Source: Mycteria americana
Taxonomy: Eukaryota; Chordata; Aves; Ciconiiformes; Ciconiidae
Direction: 5' to 3'
Assembly (NCBI RefSeq): GCF_035582795.1
Contig: NC_134373.1
Coordinates: 42,391,173 to 42,455,172, forward strand
Length of the DNA: 64,000 nucleotides
Under the pieces are notes generated by a model. That model had not been told where the DNA came from. It searched no databases and was given only the letters and a program-made list of their open reading frames with translations. This document shows positions 12,901 to 20,358 of this stretch, piece by piece; the first letter of the stretch is position 1, and each line of letters begins with the position of its first letter. The translations under genes and the position numbers were made by a program.

Positions 12901-15900
12901 ATGCTAGCAAAGCTGTGGGATCTGCCAGCTCAAAGAATTCACCTGATGCACAGAACACGGATGTGGAACAAAGCAAGAGCAATACATCAATGGAATCATT
13001 CACCAACCCAGGTGTATCTGATCAAGATTTGAAAGCAGCAGAGGAAAATAAACATGTTGAGAAGCAAACAAACACAGAAAACACTTGGTCAGCTGTTCTG
13101 CCTGAATATGTGCCAGGAGCAAATGCTTCAGGAGGTGATCCTTCCTCTTTGCAAATACCTGAGTGTCAGCACAAAAGAAGCAAAAGGCCGAAAAGACTAA
13201 GGAACTGTGATTGCTGTTCTAAAAAGTCAAAGCAGCGAGTAATATCAGTCACTGAATCAAGAAGTGAGACCACTCATGAACTGAGCGGGCCCCAAACCAC
13301 CCCAGTTCAGCTGTCTGTAAATACATCAGAGACGTCCAGTAATTCCAATTTTGATGAGAGCTTGTCCATGGCACCTTGTGCAATGAGCACTCCATTGCAT
13401 CCTAAGGAATCCAGTGCATTTAACGTGGAAAGAGAGAGAACATCTGAAGATAATCTGCAAGGAAATAGTGTTGTAGCGGAGGAGGATCTAGATAATCCAG
13501 AGGGTATAGCAGGTGAAATCAGTGACTCCATAGTGGAAATAAAAGAACTGGCTGAACCGAGTGACCAAACTGAACAGTGTCTGGAGCGTGTTTCAGATGA
13601 GCCTGGTGACAGCTGTCTGGCTGCAGGGAATCAAAGCAAAGAACCAGCAGCTACAGAAAAGGAAGAAATAAGTCAGAATGGACAGCTGGAGGAGATACCC
13701 GAGGCACTGATTGCTGTTAGCAAACCTGAGAAAAAACAGATGAATGAGCTAGAAAGCAATTGGGATGATAAAGAAGCAGCTGAGAACGCTGTAGGGGAAA
13801 GTTGCATTATTCAAGATAAAGAGGTGAAGGAGGAGTTACTGGAGACTGAAATTGCAGTGCTTGAAAACAAAGAAGATGCAGTGGAAAATAACAATGTGGA
13901 TTCACCTCGAAAGCCGGAAGATCAGGATTCTTTAGTGTTAGTTAATGAAAGCCCGAATGGTATGCAGGCACGCTGCATGTGGTCTCCTTCAGCTTCTCCG
14001 TCCACTAGTATTTTAAAGAGAGGTGTAAAAAGAAATCAAGATGATGATTCCCTGTCACCTGCTAATAAGGTATCGTGATGTGATTCATTCTGTGATACTC
14101 ACAAGTCACTCGGGTCATAACTGGGATATGTAACAGTGTCTGTAGTGTATTGAGTTCCAAATATGTTGAATTACTGACCATTTTTTTCATTGTAAGTGAT
14201 CTTACGCTGAAGCTGAAGACTTACAGATTTCTTTTTGTAATGTACAAGCACTGGCGGGCTTGCATTATGGGGGCTCAGGGTGGGGAGTTTTATTTTCGAA
14301 ACAGAGCGCCCAAGTCTAATCTGCTGCCTGGGGTGCAGAGCAACAAATGTTACTGCAGAACCTCTGTATACGTAGTCAGGGTCTTACTTGGGGTTTTGAG
14401 CAGCTTTGTACAAAATGCACTTAATGTTTCCTTTAGTACTAAGGCAGCCACAGTTTCTGTCCTCGGGTGAAACATCATCCGTGTCATTGAAGAACTTTCA
14501 TGCCTTGATTTCAAACTGTCTCCTCAGACTTACTTCACCAGCGTGTGGTGGTTTGAGTTCACACTATAAAAACTACTTCTCTCTAAAAACAGATTCGTCG
14601 AGTCTCTTTTGCAGATCCAATTTATCAAGAAGGACTGGCAGATGACATAGATAGGAGAAGTCCTGTTATTAGGTCCCATTCTTCTTCGCCATCTTCCCGA
14701 AGTCTTAAAATTTTATCTAATATTCAGGCTAAGGTAAATTCTGTTAACGTATATTCTGTATGTCATAAGTACTCGCGTTTCTCATTTATCGTAGGTAACG
14801 GTGCTGTAGTGTATGTTCATAGTCACTTGCATACAATTGTCAGAGCAGAGAATCAGTAAGCGTAAGAAATAGTTGTAACTGGTTTAGCCTGACTTGTTCT
14901 GTTTCTCTCTGAAGACAAATGCGCTCTGAGATGTAGGTAGCTAGAATCTTACGATTAACTGAATTCCTGCGATCCTGAGAGATATTTTTTCCTCTTTTTC
15001 TATCCAGCATATTACCACTCCAACCAAAGGATTTCTGTCCCCAGGATCTCGTAACCCTAAATTTAAGAGCTCAAAGAAGTGTTTAGTAAGAAGTGCTTTG
15101 GTTCATGTATCTCTTCTATTTTCTCCTGTATTGTTGTGTGATGGTTAATTTAATAACTTTTCTGTATTATTCAAGATTACAGAGATGGCTAAGGAGTCGC
15201 TGCCTTGCCCTACAGAATGCGTGTATCCTGCCTTAGTTGGCTGCAAAGCACCGGTTGATGTAATTCTACCCCAGATTACATCAAACATATGGTAAGTGGA
15301 TTGTTGCTTTTGAAGGTTACACTTTAATAGAAGCAGAATTCTTACTGAACCTACAAAACCAAATTTTCTGATGCAAAACGCAATGACTTAGAGACATCTT
15401 TTGCCAAGTATTTTTAACAGGAGGGAGGCTGGTTTGGTGGGGGAGACTCTTAACTATTTTGGAATTATTCGAGTTGTCTTTCTTGTCAGACTATGAAAAG
15501 CTTGCACCCAGGAACACAGGGAGCTTTCTCCATTTCACATGGCAGAGCAGATTGATCTTAACAATCTGTGACAAAGCAGTTGAAGCTTTCTGTGTACTGA
15601 AGTGGGATTTTCAAAACAAACAAAAAAAAATCTACATTTCAAATGTACAAAGGCCAGGTGCTCAGCTAGCATGGTTTCCGATCTGAATTTTGATAACTTG
15701 TCACAACAAACTATAGACGTGGGGCGGGAACTGCTCAGAATGCCCTTTTCTAGTGCGCTCGGCTCCTTATCCTTCCACTCATTACATAGGAGTGGGCTTT
15801 AGAACCCCGTTCTCAGATGGACGTAGGATAAACCGCAAAAAGGTGTGCTTCTGCAGACAGAGGAATGTCACTTGCATTTTGCTTTTCCTTCACTTACGTG

Positions 15901-17682
15901 CATGTGAATTGGCATTCGTGTAAGATTTTTCTGCTCCACTGTGCCAGGCAGGACGGACATGAATTCTAGCACACTAAACCATTTCACTTTCTCCCCTGCT
16001 TCAGCGCCAGAGGCTTGGGGCAGCTCATTCGAGCAAAGAACATCAAGACAGTGGGTGATCTGAGTACTTTGACACCATCAGAAATCAAAACTCTTCCCAT
16101 CCGCTCTCCAAAAGTTTCCAATGTTAAAAAAGCTCTTAAAGGATATCATGAGCAACAGGTAAAGTTTGATTTTTAGTAGCCAAACAGCCAATATTAGCCT
16201 AATGAACTGCTAACATCCATCATGAGGAATGATGGGGTTTTTCCCCCCATTAGAAATAGCACTTTACAATGTAATCTCTACCTCTCAAAGTAACATGGGA
16301 ATGTGAGGTACAGATGACTTGGTTACAATATTATTAAGGGGAATAATGATTCTCTTTATTATGAGGTTAAAACATGTCCCACCATGTAATCTTTTCTTTT
16401 TTTCACTGAAAATGCATCTCTTGTTCTTTCCCAAAAAATCTTCAGGTAAAATCTCGAGGATTTGAGGAGATAGCAGCGCTCGAAGATGCAGAAAAGCCCG
16501 TGAATAATGTAGAGGATAAATCTCTTTCTGTAGATGAAGAAAAACTTGCAACAGGTACCTATTGCCAGCTTTTTGCTTAGGGTTTGGGTGTTTCTGCTCT
16601 ATTGCTGCTTTCATTCTCGCCCAATGGGAACACTTGAGCTTTTTTTTGAGAGGGAGAGTGTTAATAGCTAATCTTAGCACATTAGATGGGTGTTTGCGTT
16701 AGCCACTTTATGAAGCCCTGTAGCAATGGCTTTTTAAAACTTCTTATGTATTTTGAGGGAAAGATGCTGATTTTCCCTAAACGAGCTTGCATAAGCACAT
16801 GAAGAGCAGATCAGGCAGGGCTTGAAGTACTTAACTTTCTGAGTCTCAGCTGGGTACATCTCCTGAGCTGTTTAATACTGTAGTAACTGCTGTGGTTCTG
16901 GGCGTGTGCAGAAACAACCAAGATGAAGCAGAGATAGTTAGGCCATCCTGAGGGGGGTGGGAGAGGAGGGGGACGATTCCCTGGGTACCTATTTTGGGTT
17001 TGGGTGCCTAGATTTGTATTTGAATTCTCCTGTGCGTTTTGGGAGTTTGGCCTGATAGCTCAAACAGAGGAATCCATGTTTGTTCTTCCTCCAAGATACT
17101 TGAAGGATGAGGTTAACTGGAGTAACTTCTCACTGTCCAGTTTAAAAGTTGGACTTTGGGATAACGGGTCTCGAAGGACACTGGCAGTATCGGATACGAT
17201 CGAATACTTTCCTTTCTGTCCTTAGTTTTATTGTACAATCATGATCAAATGTAACGAAAGTCACCATAAAGAAGGGTAGCGTGGGGTTCTGAGGGGTGCC
17301 TTTGTCAGCAGCTCTCACGTTGTGTGGAACAAATACTTTGTAGACTGCTTGAATGTGTTCTTTTGTACAAAAGAAGCTGTAACATTCCACTACAACATAA
17401 TTCTGCTTAGATTCAAACACAAACACACAGACTGCACTGCTCTACTTTCCTTCCTTTCCAGATTTGATTGAACCAGTTGTCCTGAATACAAATGACCAGC
17501 CCACAGCAGATCTTCTGAGCCAAATCGATGCACTTGCTGCTCAGCTGACCTCTGAAGATCTTCATGGCTATTCAGGAAGCCAGCTTTTTGAGATGCAAGA
17601 AAAACTTGTTGGCATGACAAACTGTATCATGAAAAACCTGCAGTCCCGCTGGAAATCGCCACCCCATGAAAGTTCTGATTAG
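872..17682 (+). CDS. RIF1: RIF1, 3' part of the gene (18 exons, stop included)
   Basis: Rap1-interacting factor 1 homologue, a nuclear protein that recruits PP1 to set replication timing, acts with 53BP1 to limit DNA end resection, and organises late-replicating chromatin. Coding exons: 872-979, 1218-1367, 2822-2921, 4027-4291, 5929-5971, 6290-6492, 7257-7356, 7761-7904, 8636-8778, 9780-9869, 9950-10004, 11298-14069, 14593-14733, 15008-15085, 15176-15291, 16005-16158, 16446-16554, 17462-17682. All phases join to one frame of 1,664 codons including TAG. Seen: helical HEAT-type sequence (first six exons), a long Ser/Glu/Lys-rich middle with SQ/TP sites, SILK at 14007-14018, RVSF at 14599-14610 and a conserved C-terminal domain. 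Recognition rests on many segments that match known vertebrate RIF1, such as IPAMYNNLD and [11 protein letters not shown]. The N-terminal part lies upstream. NEB follows tail to tail. Confidence 0.95.
1218..1367 (+). CDS. RIF1: RIF1 exon b (HEAT region)
   Basis: 150 bases, phase 0 to 0, acceptor TTAAAG, donor GTGAGT. Encodes 50 residues including [20 protein letters not shown], a helical segment strongly conserved in vertebrate RIF1. Confidence 0.92.
1368..2821 (+). other. RIF1: RIF1 intron
   Basis: 1.45 kb intron. Holds a TG/TA microsatellite (1693-1717) and a G-rich run at 2329-2342. No gene seen. Confidence 0.8.
1693..1717. repeat. TG/TA microsatellite
   Basis: Alternating GT repeats pass directly into TA repeats inside a RIF1 intron. 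Ordinary simple repeat. Confidence 0.9.
2822..2921 (+). CDS. RIF1: RIF1 exon c (HEAT region)
   Basis: 100 bases, phase 0 to 1, acceptor TTCTCAG, donor GTAAGA. Encodes [20 protein letters not shown] and following residues. Its last base T joins CT of the next exon to make serine. Confidence 0.93.
2922..4026 (+). other. RIF1: RIF1 intron
   Basis: 1.1 kb intron with AT-rich sequence; no repeat family or gene recognised. Confidence 0.75.
4027..4291 (+). CDS. RIF1: RIF1 exon d (HEAT region)
   Basis: 265 bases, phase 1 to 0 with two bases left over (AA), acceptor TGTTAG, donor GTGAGT. Encodes [20 protein letters not shown] and a run of leucine-rich helices typical of the HEAT array. Confidence 0.93.
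4292..5928 (+). other. RIF1: RIF1 intron with GC-rich patch
   Basis: 1.6 kb intron, the longest traced in RIF1 here. About 4590-4740 is markedly GC- and CpG-rich in otherwise AT-rich DNA and contains a G-quadruplex motif. Short open frames on both strands there match nothing I recognise. Confidence 0.75.
4614..4630 (+). other. Predicted G-quadruplex motif
   Basis: Four runs of three or four G (4614-4616, 4618-4620, 4622-4625, 4627-4630) are separated by single bases. This fits the canonical motif with one-base loops, the most stable class, on the RIF1 sense strand. Confidence 0.6.
5929..5971 (+). CDS. RIF1: RIF1 exon e (HEAT region, 43 bases)
   Basis: Small exon, phase 2 to 0, acceptor TTGGCAG, donor GTAAAT. 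Encodes [15 protein letters not shown] across its 5' junction. The residue fit to RIF1 and exact phase support it despite its size. Confidence 0.9.
6290..6492 (+). CDS. RIF1: RIF1 exon f (HEAT region)
   Basis: 203 bases, phase 0 to 2, acceptor CCCTCAG, donor GTAAGA. Encodes [13 protein letters not shown] and [15 protein letters not shown], near the end of the HEAT array. Confidence 0.92.
6527..7107 (+). mobile_element. CR1 LINE, 5'-truncated 3' end
   Basis: Shows the hallmark CR1 3' segment: CCCCTGTACTCAGCACTGGT, then GAGGCCACACCTCGAATG and further familiar blocks, ending TTCCAACCTATATGATTC followed by a short ATTCTGTG repeat (about 7087-7107). It lies in sense within a RIF1 intron, starts 34 bases after exon f, and ends 149 bases before exon g. 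The open frames inside it are broken remains of the C-terminal reverse transcriptase region. Confidence 0.9.
7257..7356 (+). CDS. RIF1: RIF1 exon g
   Basis: 100 bases, phase 2 to 0, acceptor GAGCAG, donor GTAAGT. Encodes [20 protein letters not shown] and [11 protein letters not shown] run of 12-13 C about 30 bases upstream (7217-7228) lies near the acceptor. Confidence 0.92.
7761..7904 (+). CDS. RIF1: RIF1 exon h
   Basis: 144 bases, phase 0 to 0, acceptor TGAATAG, donor GTAAGG. Encodes [20 protein letters not shown] and a lysine-rich stretch, where the HEAT domain passes into the disordered region. Confidence 0.92.
7905..8635 (+). other. RIF1: RIF1 intron
   Basis: 0.73 kb intron. A G-rich run lies near 8130-8145; nothing else recognised. 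Confidence 0.75.
8636..8778 (+). CDS. RIF1: RIF1 exon i
   Basis: 143 bases, phase 0 to 2, acceptor CTGTAG, donor GTCTGT. Encodes [10 protein letters not shown] and [15 protein letters not shown], both recognisable RIF1 segments. Confidence 0.92.
8779..9779 (+). other. RIF1: RIF1 intron
   Basis: 1.0 kb intron; short T runs only. No gene or repeat family recognised. Confidence 0.75.
9780..9869 (+). CDS. RIF1: RIF1 exon j
   Basis: 90 bases, phase 2 to 2, acceptor GTTTCAG, donor GTAAGT. Encodes [20 protein letters not shown], a RIF1 signature with SQ and TQ sites suited to ATM/ATR-type kinases. Confidence 0.93.
9950..10004 (+). CDS. RIF1: RIF1 exon k (55 bases)
   Basis: Phase 2 to 0, acceptor TTTTAG, donor GTAATT. 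Encodes [19 protein letters not shown]. Small and weakly conserved, but its phase exactly bridges its neighbours. Confidence 0.85.
10005..11297 (+). other. RIF1: RIF1 intron
   Basis: 1.3 kb intron before the giant exon. It has a G-rich stretch at about 10899-10914 and a small perfect hairpin (ACGGAC at 10274-10279 with GTCCGT at 10285-10290). No gene seen. Confidence 0.75.
11298..14069 (+). CDS. RIF1: RIF1 giant exon l (disordered region, SILK motif)
   Basis: 2,772 bases, 924 codons, phase 0 to 0, acceptor GGGACAG, donor GTATCG. It encodes most of the unstructured middle, rich in Ser, Glu, Lys and Asn. Landmarks: [32 protein letters not shown] followed by [25 protein letters not shown], a Cys/basic cluster [19 protein letters not shown], and [10 protein letters not shown] close to the end. 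SILK at 14007-14018 is a PP1-docking motif, with basic and Ser/Thr-Pro residues nearby that in known RIF1 are kinase-regulated. A single very long exon for this region is normal for vertebrate RIF1. Sequence between the landmarks is fast evolving. Confidence 0.96.
14007..14018 (+). other. RIF1: SILK PP1-docking motif codons
   Basis: AGT ATT TTA AAG in the RIF1 frame encodes SILK, the first half of the bipartite PP1-docking module known in metazoan RIF1. Confidence 0.9.
14070..14592 (+). other. RIF1: RIF1 intron separating SILK and RVSF
   Basis: 523-base intron between the two PP1-docking motifs. No repeat recognised. Confidence 0.8.
14593..14733 (+). CDS. RIF1: RIF1 exon m (RVSF motif)
   Basis: 141 bases, phase 0 to 0, acceptor AAACAG, donor GTAAAT. 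Starts [24 protein letters not shown] at 14599-14610 is the RVxF-type PP1-docking motif. Then follows a serine-rich stretch ([11 protein letters not shown]). Confidence 0.95.
14599..14610 (+). other. RIF1: RVSF PP1-docking motif codons
   Basis: CGA GTC TCT TTT encodes RVSF, the second half of the PP1-binding module. In the spliced protein it lies 19 residues after SILK. Serine within it is a plausible phospho-switch, as in other RVxF motifs. Confidence 0.9.
15008..15085 (+). CDS. RIF1: RIF1 exon n
   Basis: 78 bases, phase 0 to 0, acceptor TATCCAG, donor GTAAGA. Encodes [20 protein letters not shown] followed by SSKKCL, a basic, RIF1-specific segment with SP/TP sites. Confidence 0.92.
15176..15291 (+). 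CDS. RIF1: RIF1 exon o (C-terminal domain)
   Basis: 116 bases, phase 0 to 2, acceptor TTCAAG, donor GTAAGT. Encodes [20 protein letters not shown] and [12 protein letters not shown], start of the conserved C-terminal domain. Confidence 0.93.
15292..16004 (+). other. RIF1: RIF1 intron
   Basis: 0.71 kb intron; no repeat or gene recognised. Confidence 0.75.
16005..16158 (+). CDS. RIF1: RIF1 exon p (C-terminal domain)
   Basis: 154 bases, phase 2 to 0, acceptor GCTTCAG, donor GTAAAG. Encodes [20 protein letters not shown] and [13 protein letters not shown], the C-terminal region tied to DNA and BLM binding in known RIF1. The codon across its 5' junction reads TG|C (cysteine). Confidence 0.94.
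16446..16554 (+). CDS. RIF1: RIF1 exon q
   Basis: 109 bases, phase 0 to 1, acceptor CTTCAG, donor GTACCT. Encodes [14 protein letters not shown] and an acidic linker ending DEEKLAT. Confidence 0.88.
16555..17461 (+). other. RIF1: RIF1 last intron
   Basis: 0.9 kb intron with a G-rich stretch at about 16952-16972. No gene seen. Confidence 0.8.
17462..17682 (+). CDS. RIF1: RIF1 last coding exon
   Basis: Acceptor TTTCCAG; 73 complete codons after the split aspartate codon, ending in TAG at 17680-17682. Encodes the conserved C-terminus with [19 protein letters not shown] and [15 protein letters not shown]. Confidence 0.94.
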
Positions 17683-18640
17683 TTGCTTATCATTTCTAAG
17701 CAAGGAGGATTTTGTTACAACAATTTTCTCAAAAACCTGCTTTTCTTACTGGTGAATTATTCCTTAAACTGTGCATTTTGTACTATAGAAGATTTTTTAA
17801 CACCTATATGAGCAAAATGTATGATGGTTGGTTTTTTTCTTGGGGTTTTTTTTTTTTTTTTTGTGGGATTGCTTATTCCCTACTAGAGGTATTTGTATTG
17901 TATTGCTATGCATATTTCTTTCAGGTAGTGAAAGAAAAGGTGATAAAGTTGTGCAATAGCAAAGACTGCGAAGCCAAACCAACAGAGCAGTTAAATTATT
18001 TTTTTCAAACCCAAAGTGTTCTTACCACTGCAAACTCGGGTTGTTTGGTAAGAGATCGGTCTCACAGCTCTGCTCATCTGCTGCCCCTGTTTGGTTCCTT
18101 TTAGGTTGCTGAAGCTCTGACAGACAGTGGCTCTCTTCAGCACCGTTTTACACTGAGATAAGCTGTGCTTAATTCCTTACAGCAGCAACTGTCCAGGAAC
18201 CTGGTATTTGACAACTGGATGACATCTATTTTCGCATGTATTTTTGTAAGAATCTCCCTAAGCAGCTGGTAATGCAGTGTCCCCTTACAGGTGAAAGACT
18301 TCCTCGGGCTTTTTCCCCACGTTCTTTGTTTGCAGCAGTTCTCCTTCTGTGGAGAAGACTCTTCCCTTGAGGAAATGAATGGATTTGACAAGAGCTCTTT
18401 GTATATTATGTACAGACTTAGGATGGCAAATGTTGGTTAATAATTTATGAGTTTTAATTGCATGGAATGCATTGCTGCTTCTCAGAGACCTTCAGAGAGA
18501 GTTCTCGGGTTTTACTCTGGAAATCTAATTTGTATATATTGTACTGTAGCTATCAAAGTGGACATTTATTGAAAGGAATTGCTGCAGGTGGTTTTAGAAC
18601 TTACACGTGGGCAAATAAAACAGCACATAGTTCCTAAATT
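17683..18640 (+). other. RIF1: RIF1 3' UTR (predicted)
   Basis: Non-coding sequence from the stop to just past the first AATAAA at 18614-18619. It contains a T/G-rich stretch near 17820-17862. The 3' end at about 18640 is inferred from the signal. Confidence 0.65.
18614..18619 (+). terminator. RIF1: Polyadenylation signal for RIF1
   Basis: AATAAA, the first canonical hexamer after the RIF1 stop, followed by TG-rich sequence (about 18643-18680) fitting a downstream element. Confidence 0.65.
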
Positions 18641-19509
18641 TGTTAACGTTGTTGTGGTTTGGTGGTTTTGGGCTTTGTTTAGTTTTATTTTCCCCTTTGG
18701 ATCTGTTCAGCCTTCCCTTAGCATTGCTTTGGATTCACAAGGCTGGGAGGGACCTTGGCAGGTCATCGCTGCTGCCTGAAGGTAGGAGCAGGTCCTCAGG
18801 GACATGGTAGTATCTTGTCAGCAAGACTCTAAATATTCTTTGCCCTGTTCATGCATCTCATTAAGAAAACGAACAGGACAAAGAGGTGTCTTGGAGCTAT
18901 AATGTGAACAGCGCCAGTGATGAGTTGTCTGTAGGTTTTCTTCCTTTCTTGAAAATGTTGGTTTGGTGCCAAATCTGCCTCCTTGGTTTATTAATCTCTT
19001 GTATCCGGTGACCTGTACAGGTGAGGATGTTCCTAGTGCATCTCGAAAGGGCGTTAACACCTTTGTTTAACTAACACCCTTCAGTGCTGGCAGACCTGAA
19101 TGCCCCTTTGAGGAAGGACATTTCCCTTTCAAACCGGTGTGTACACCATGACGTGCTGTGAATTTCCGTTGAACAAAGGCCCTGAGAGTTAATGTTGCAG
19201 CTCCTTCTCCTGTTCACTTGTTTTTCACCTTTAGTCTATCTTGGACACAGTACACAGTGATTTCTTACTTCCTTCCTTCTTGGAGGCTGGCTGGTACCAG
19301 ATGCTTCAGTAGATGAAGCAAATAACCACCGTGTTCAGGTATGAAATAACTTGTCCAGTTCAGTCACCGCCCCTCACTTTGACTTCTGTTGTGGCTGTTG
19401 CATCCTCCGTCACCTTCTGGGTTCTTTCCCTTTCTCAGTACAGTTTTCTGAACAAAGCCAGTTTGTTGTGAGATTGATTCCTGCCCTTCAGCATGAGTGA
19501 ATACATCAA
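18641..19509. other. RIF1-NEB intergenic spacer
   Basis: About 0.87 kb between the predicted 3' ends of two convergent genes. No gene recognised; only a faint CR1-like patch at 18731-18770. Confidence 0.6.
18731..18770 (-). mobile_element. Possible old CR1-like fragment
   Basis: Reads GGGAGGGACCTTGGCAGGTC on the + strand, resembling the reverse complement of the CR1 3' end. Too short and diverged to be firm. Confidence 0.3.
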
Positions 19510-20184
19510 ACATACTGCAGAAACATTAGCTTTATTTAGTCACTAATTTACAAGTAACAGCTTTTGACCCCAGAACAGTTGCATGAAAACCACATGCATA
19601 AGAGCTCAGCAAGCAGAAGGAGAGGCTTTTAGTTTTGGAGTTGTTTGGGTTTCCCCCCACTCCCCAGCTAAATGTTGGTTTGAGATACTAAGTTTAAGTG
19701 TTGCTTATATGGAAAAGAAGTGAATACATTAAAACACTTTAGAATAGCCCAGAAAAATACTCTTTATGGGAGAATGAACAAAGTAATACTTGGTAGTCTT
19801 AGTTTTAAGTGCATGTGTAGAATTTCAGAATAGTGAACTGGCTTGCAGTTCCAGCAGAGTTAAACATTGTGATGGTATGCGATACTGAAATGTTTGAAAG
19901 CCCAGGCAACGTTTAAAAAACTTTTTTTTTTACATTGGAAGAAATACAGTTCTCATGAGCATGTTTTATGTTTTGAAAGGATGTTTCACAAGTATTTTGC
20001 TCTGCAGTTACTTTTTTCTTTTTTTTTTTTTAACATGTCATGGTTCATAAGGCACTATCGACATGGAAGACAATAAGGCACTTGGGAGAAAGTGTTACAA
20101 ACCCTTTTCTAAGGCTTACATTTTGAGGAGTGCCGGCATGTCTGTGCCATGCAGATAACGCTTTATGGAAAGACGCGTTTTGGT
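19510..20184 (-). other. NEB: NEB 3' UTR (predicted)
   Basis: Non-coding sequence from the NEB stop (20185-20187) to the predicted cleavage site, about 0.67 kb. Contains short A and T runs near 19916-19932 and 20013-20030. Confidence 0.6.
19531..19536 (-). terminator. NEB: Polyadenylation signal for NEB
   Basis: TTTATT on the + strand is AATAAA on the - strand, about 650 bases after the NEB stop codon. It is the first canonical hexamer I see there; it implies cleavage near 19510. Confidence 0.6.
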
Positions 20185-20358
20185 TTAGACAGCTTCCACG
20201 TAGTTGGCTGGCAGCATGCCAGTCTTGCCGGTTCTCTGGACGGTCCCATACATCCAGCCTTCATCAATTGCTTGTACGTTTACAATTGTGTCACCGTCTT
20301 TGAAGGAAACCTCGTCAGCATCAGCTGCCATATAGTCATACATGGCCCGGTAGGTCTT
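20185..20358 (-). CDS. NEB: NEB last exon: SH3 domain and stop
   Basis: 174 bases, 57 residues and TAA (20185-20187). Encodes an SH3 domain: [13 protein letters not shown] (ALYDY-type motif), the paired-aromatic-binding tryptophan in EGWMYG, and the closing PANYVEAV. In known nebulin this domain binds proline-rich Z-disc and actin-assembly partners such as myopalladin and N-WASP. Acceptor is CAG at 20361-20359. Confidence 0.97.
   Translation of the reverse strand, partial: KTYRAMYDYMAADADEVSFKDGDTIVNVQAIDEGWMYGTVQRTGKTGMLPANYVEAV

Noticed and set aside
11411..13531. Long open frames on the - strand of the giant RIF1 exon
   Set aside because: Antisense shadows of a long low-stop coding exon; serine/leucine-rich composition is the mirror of Glu/Lys/Ser codons and nothing resembles a known protein.
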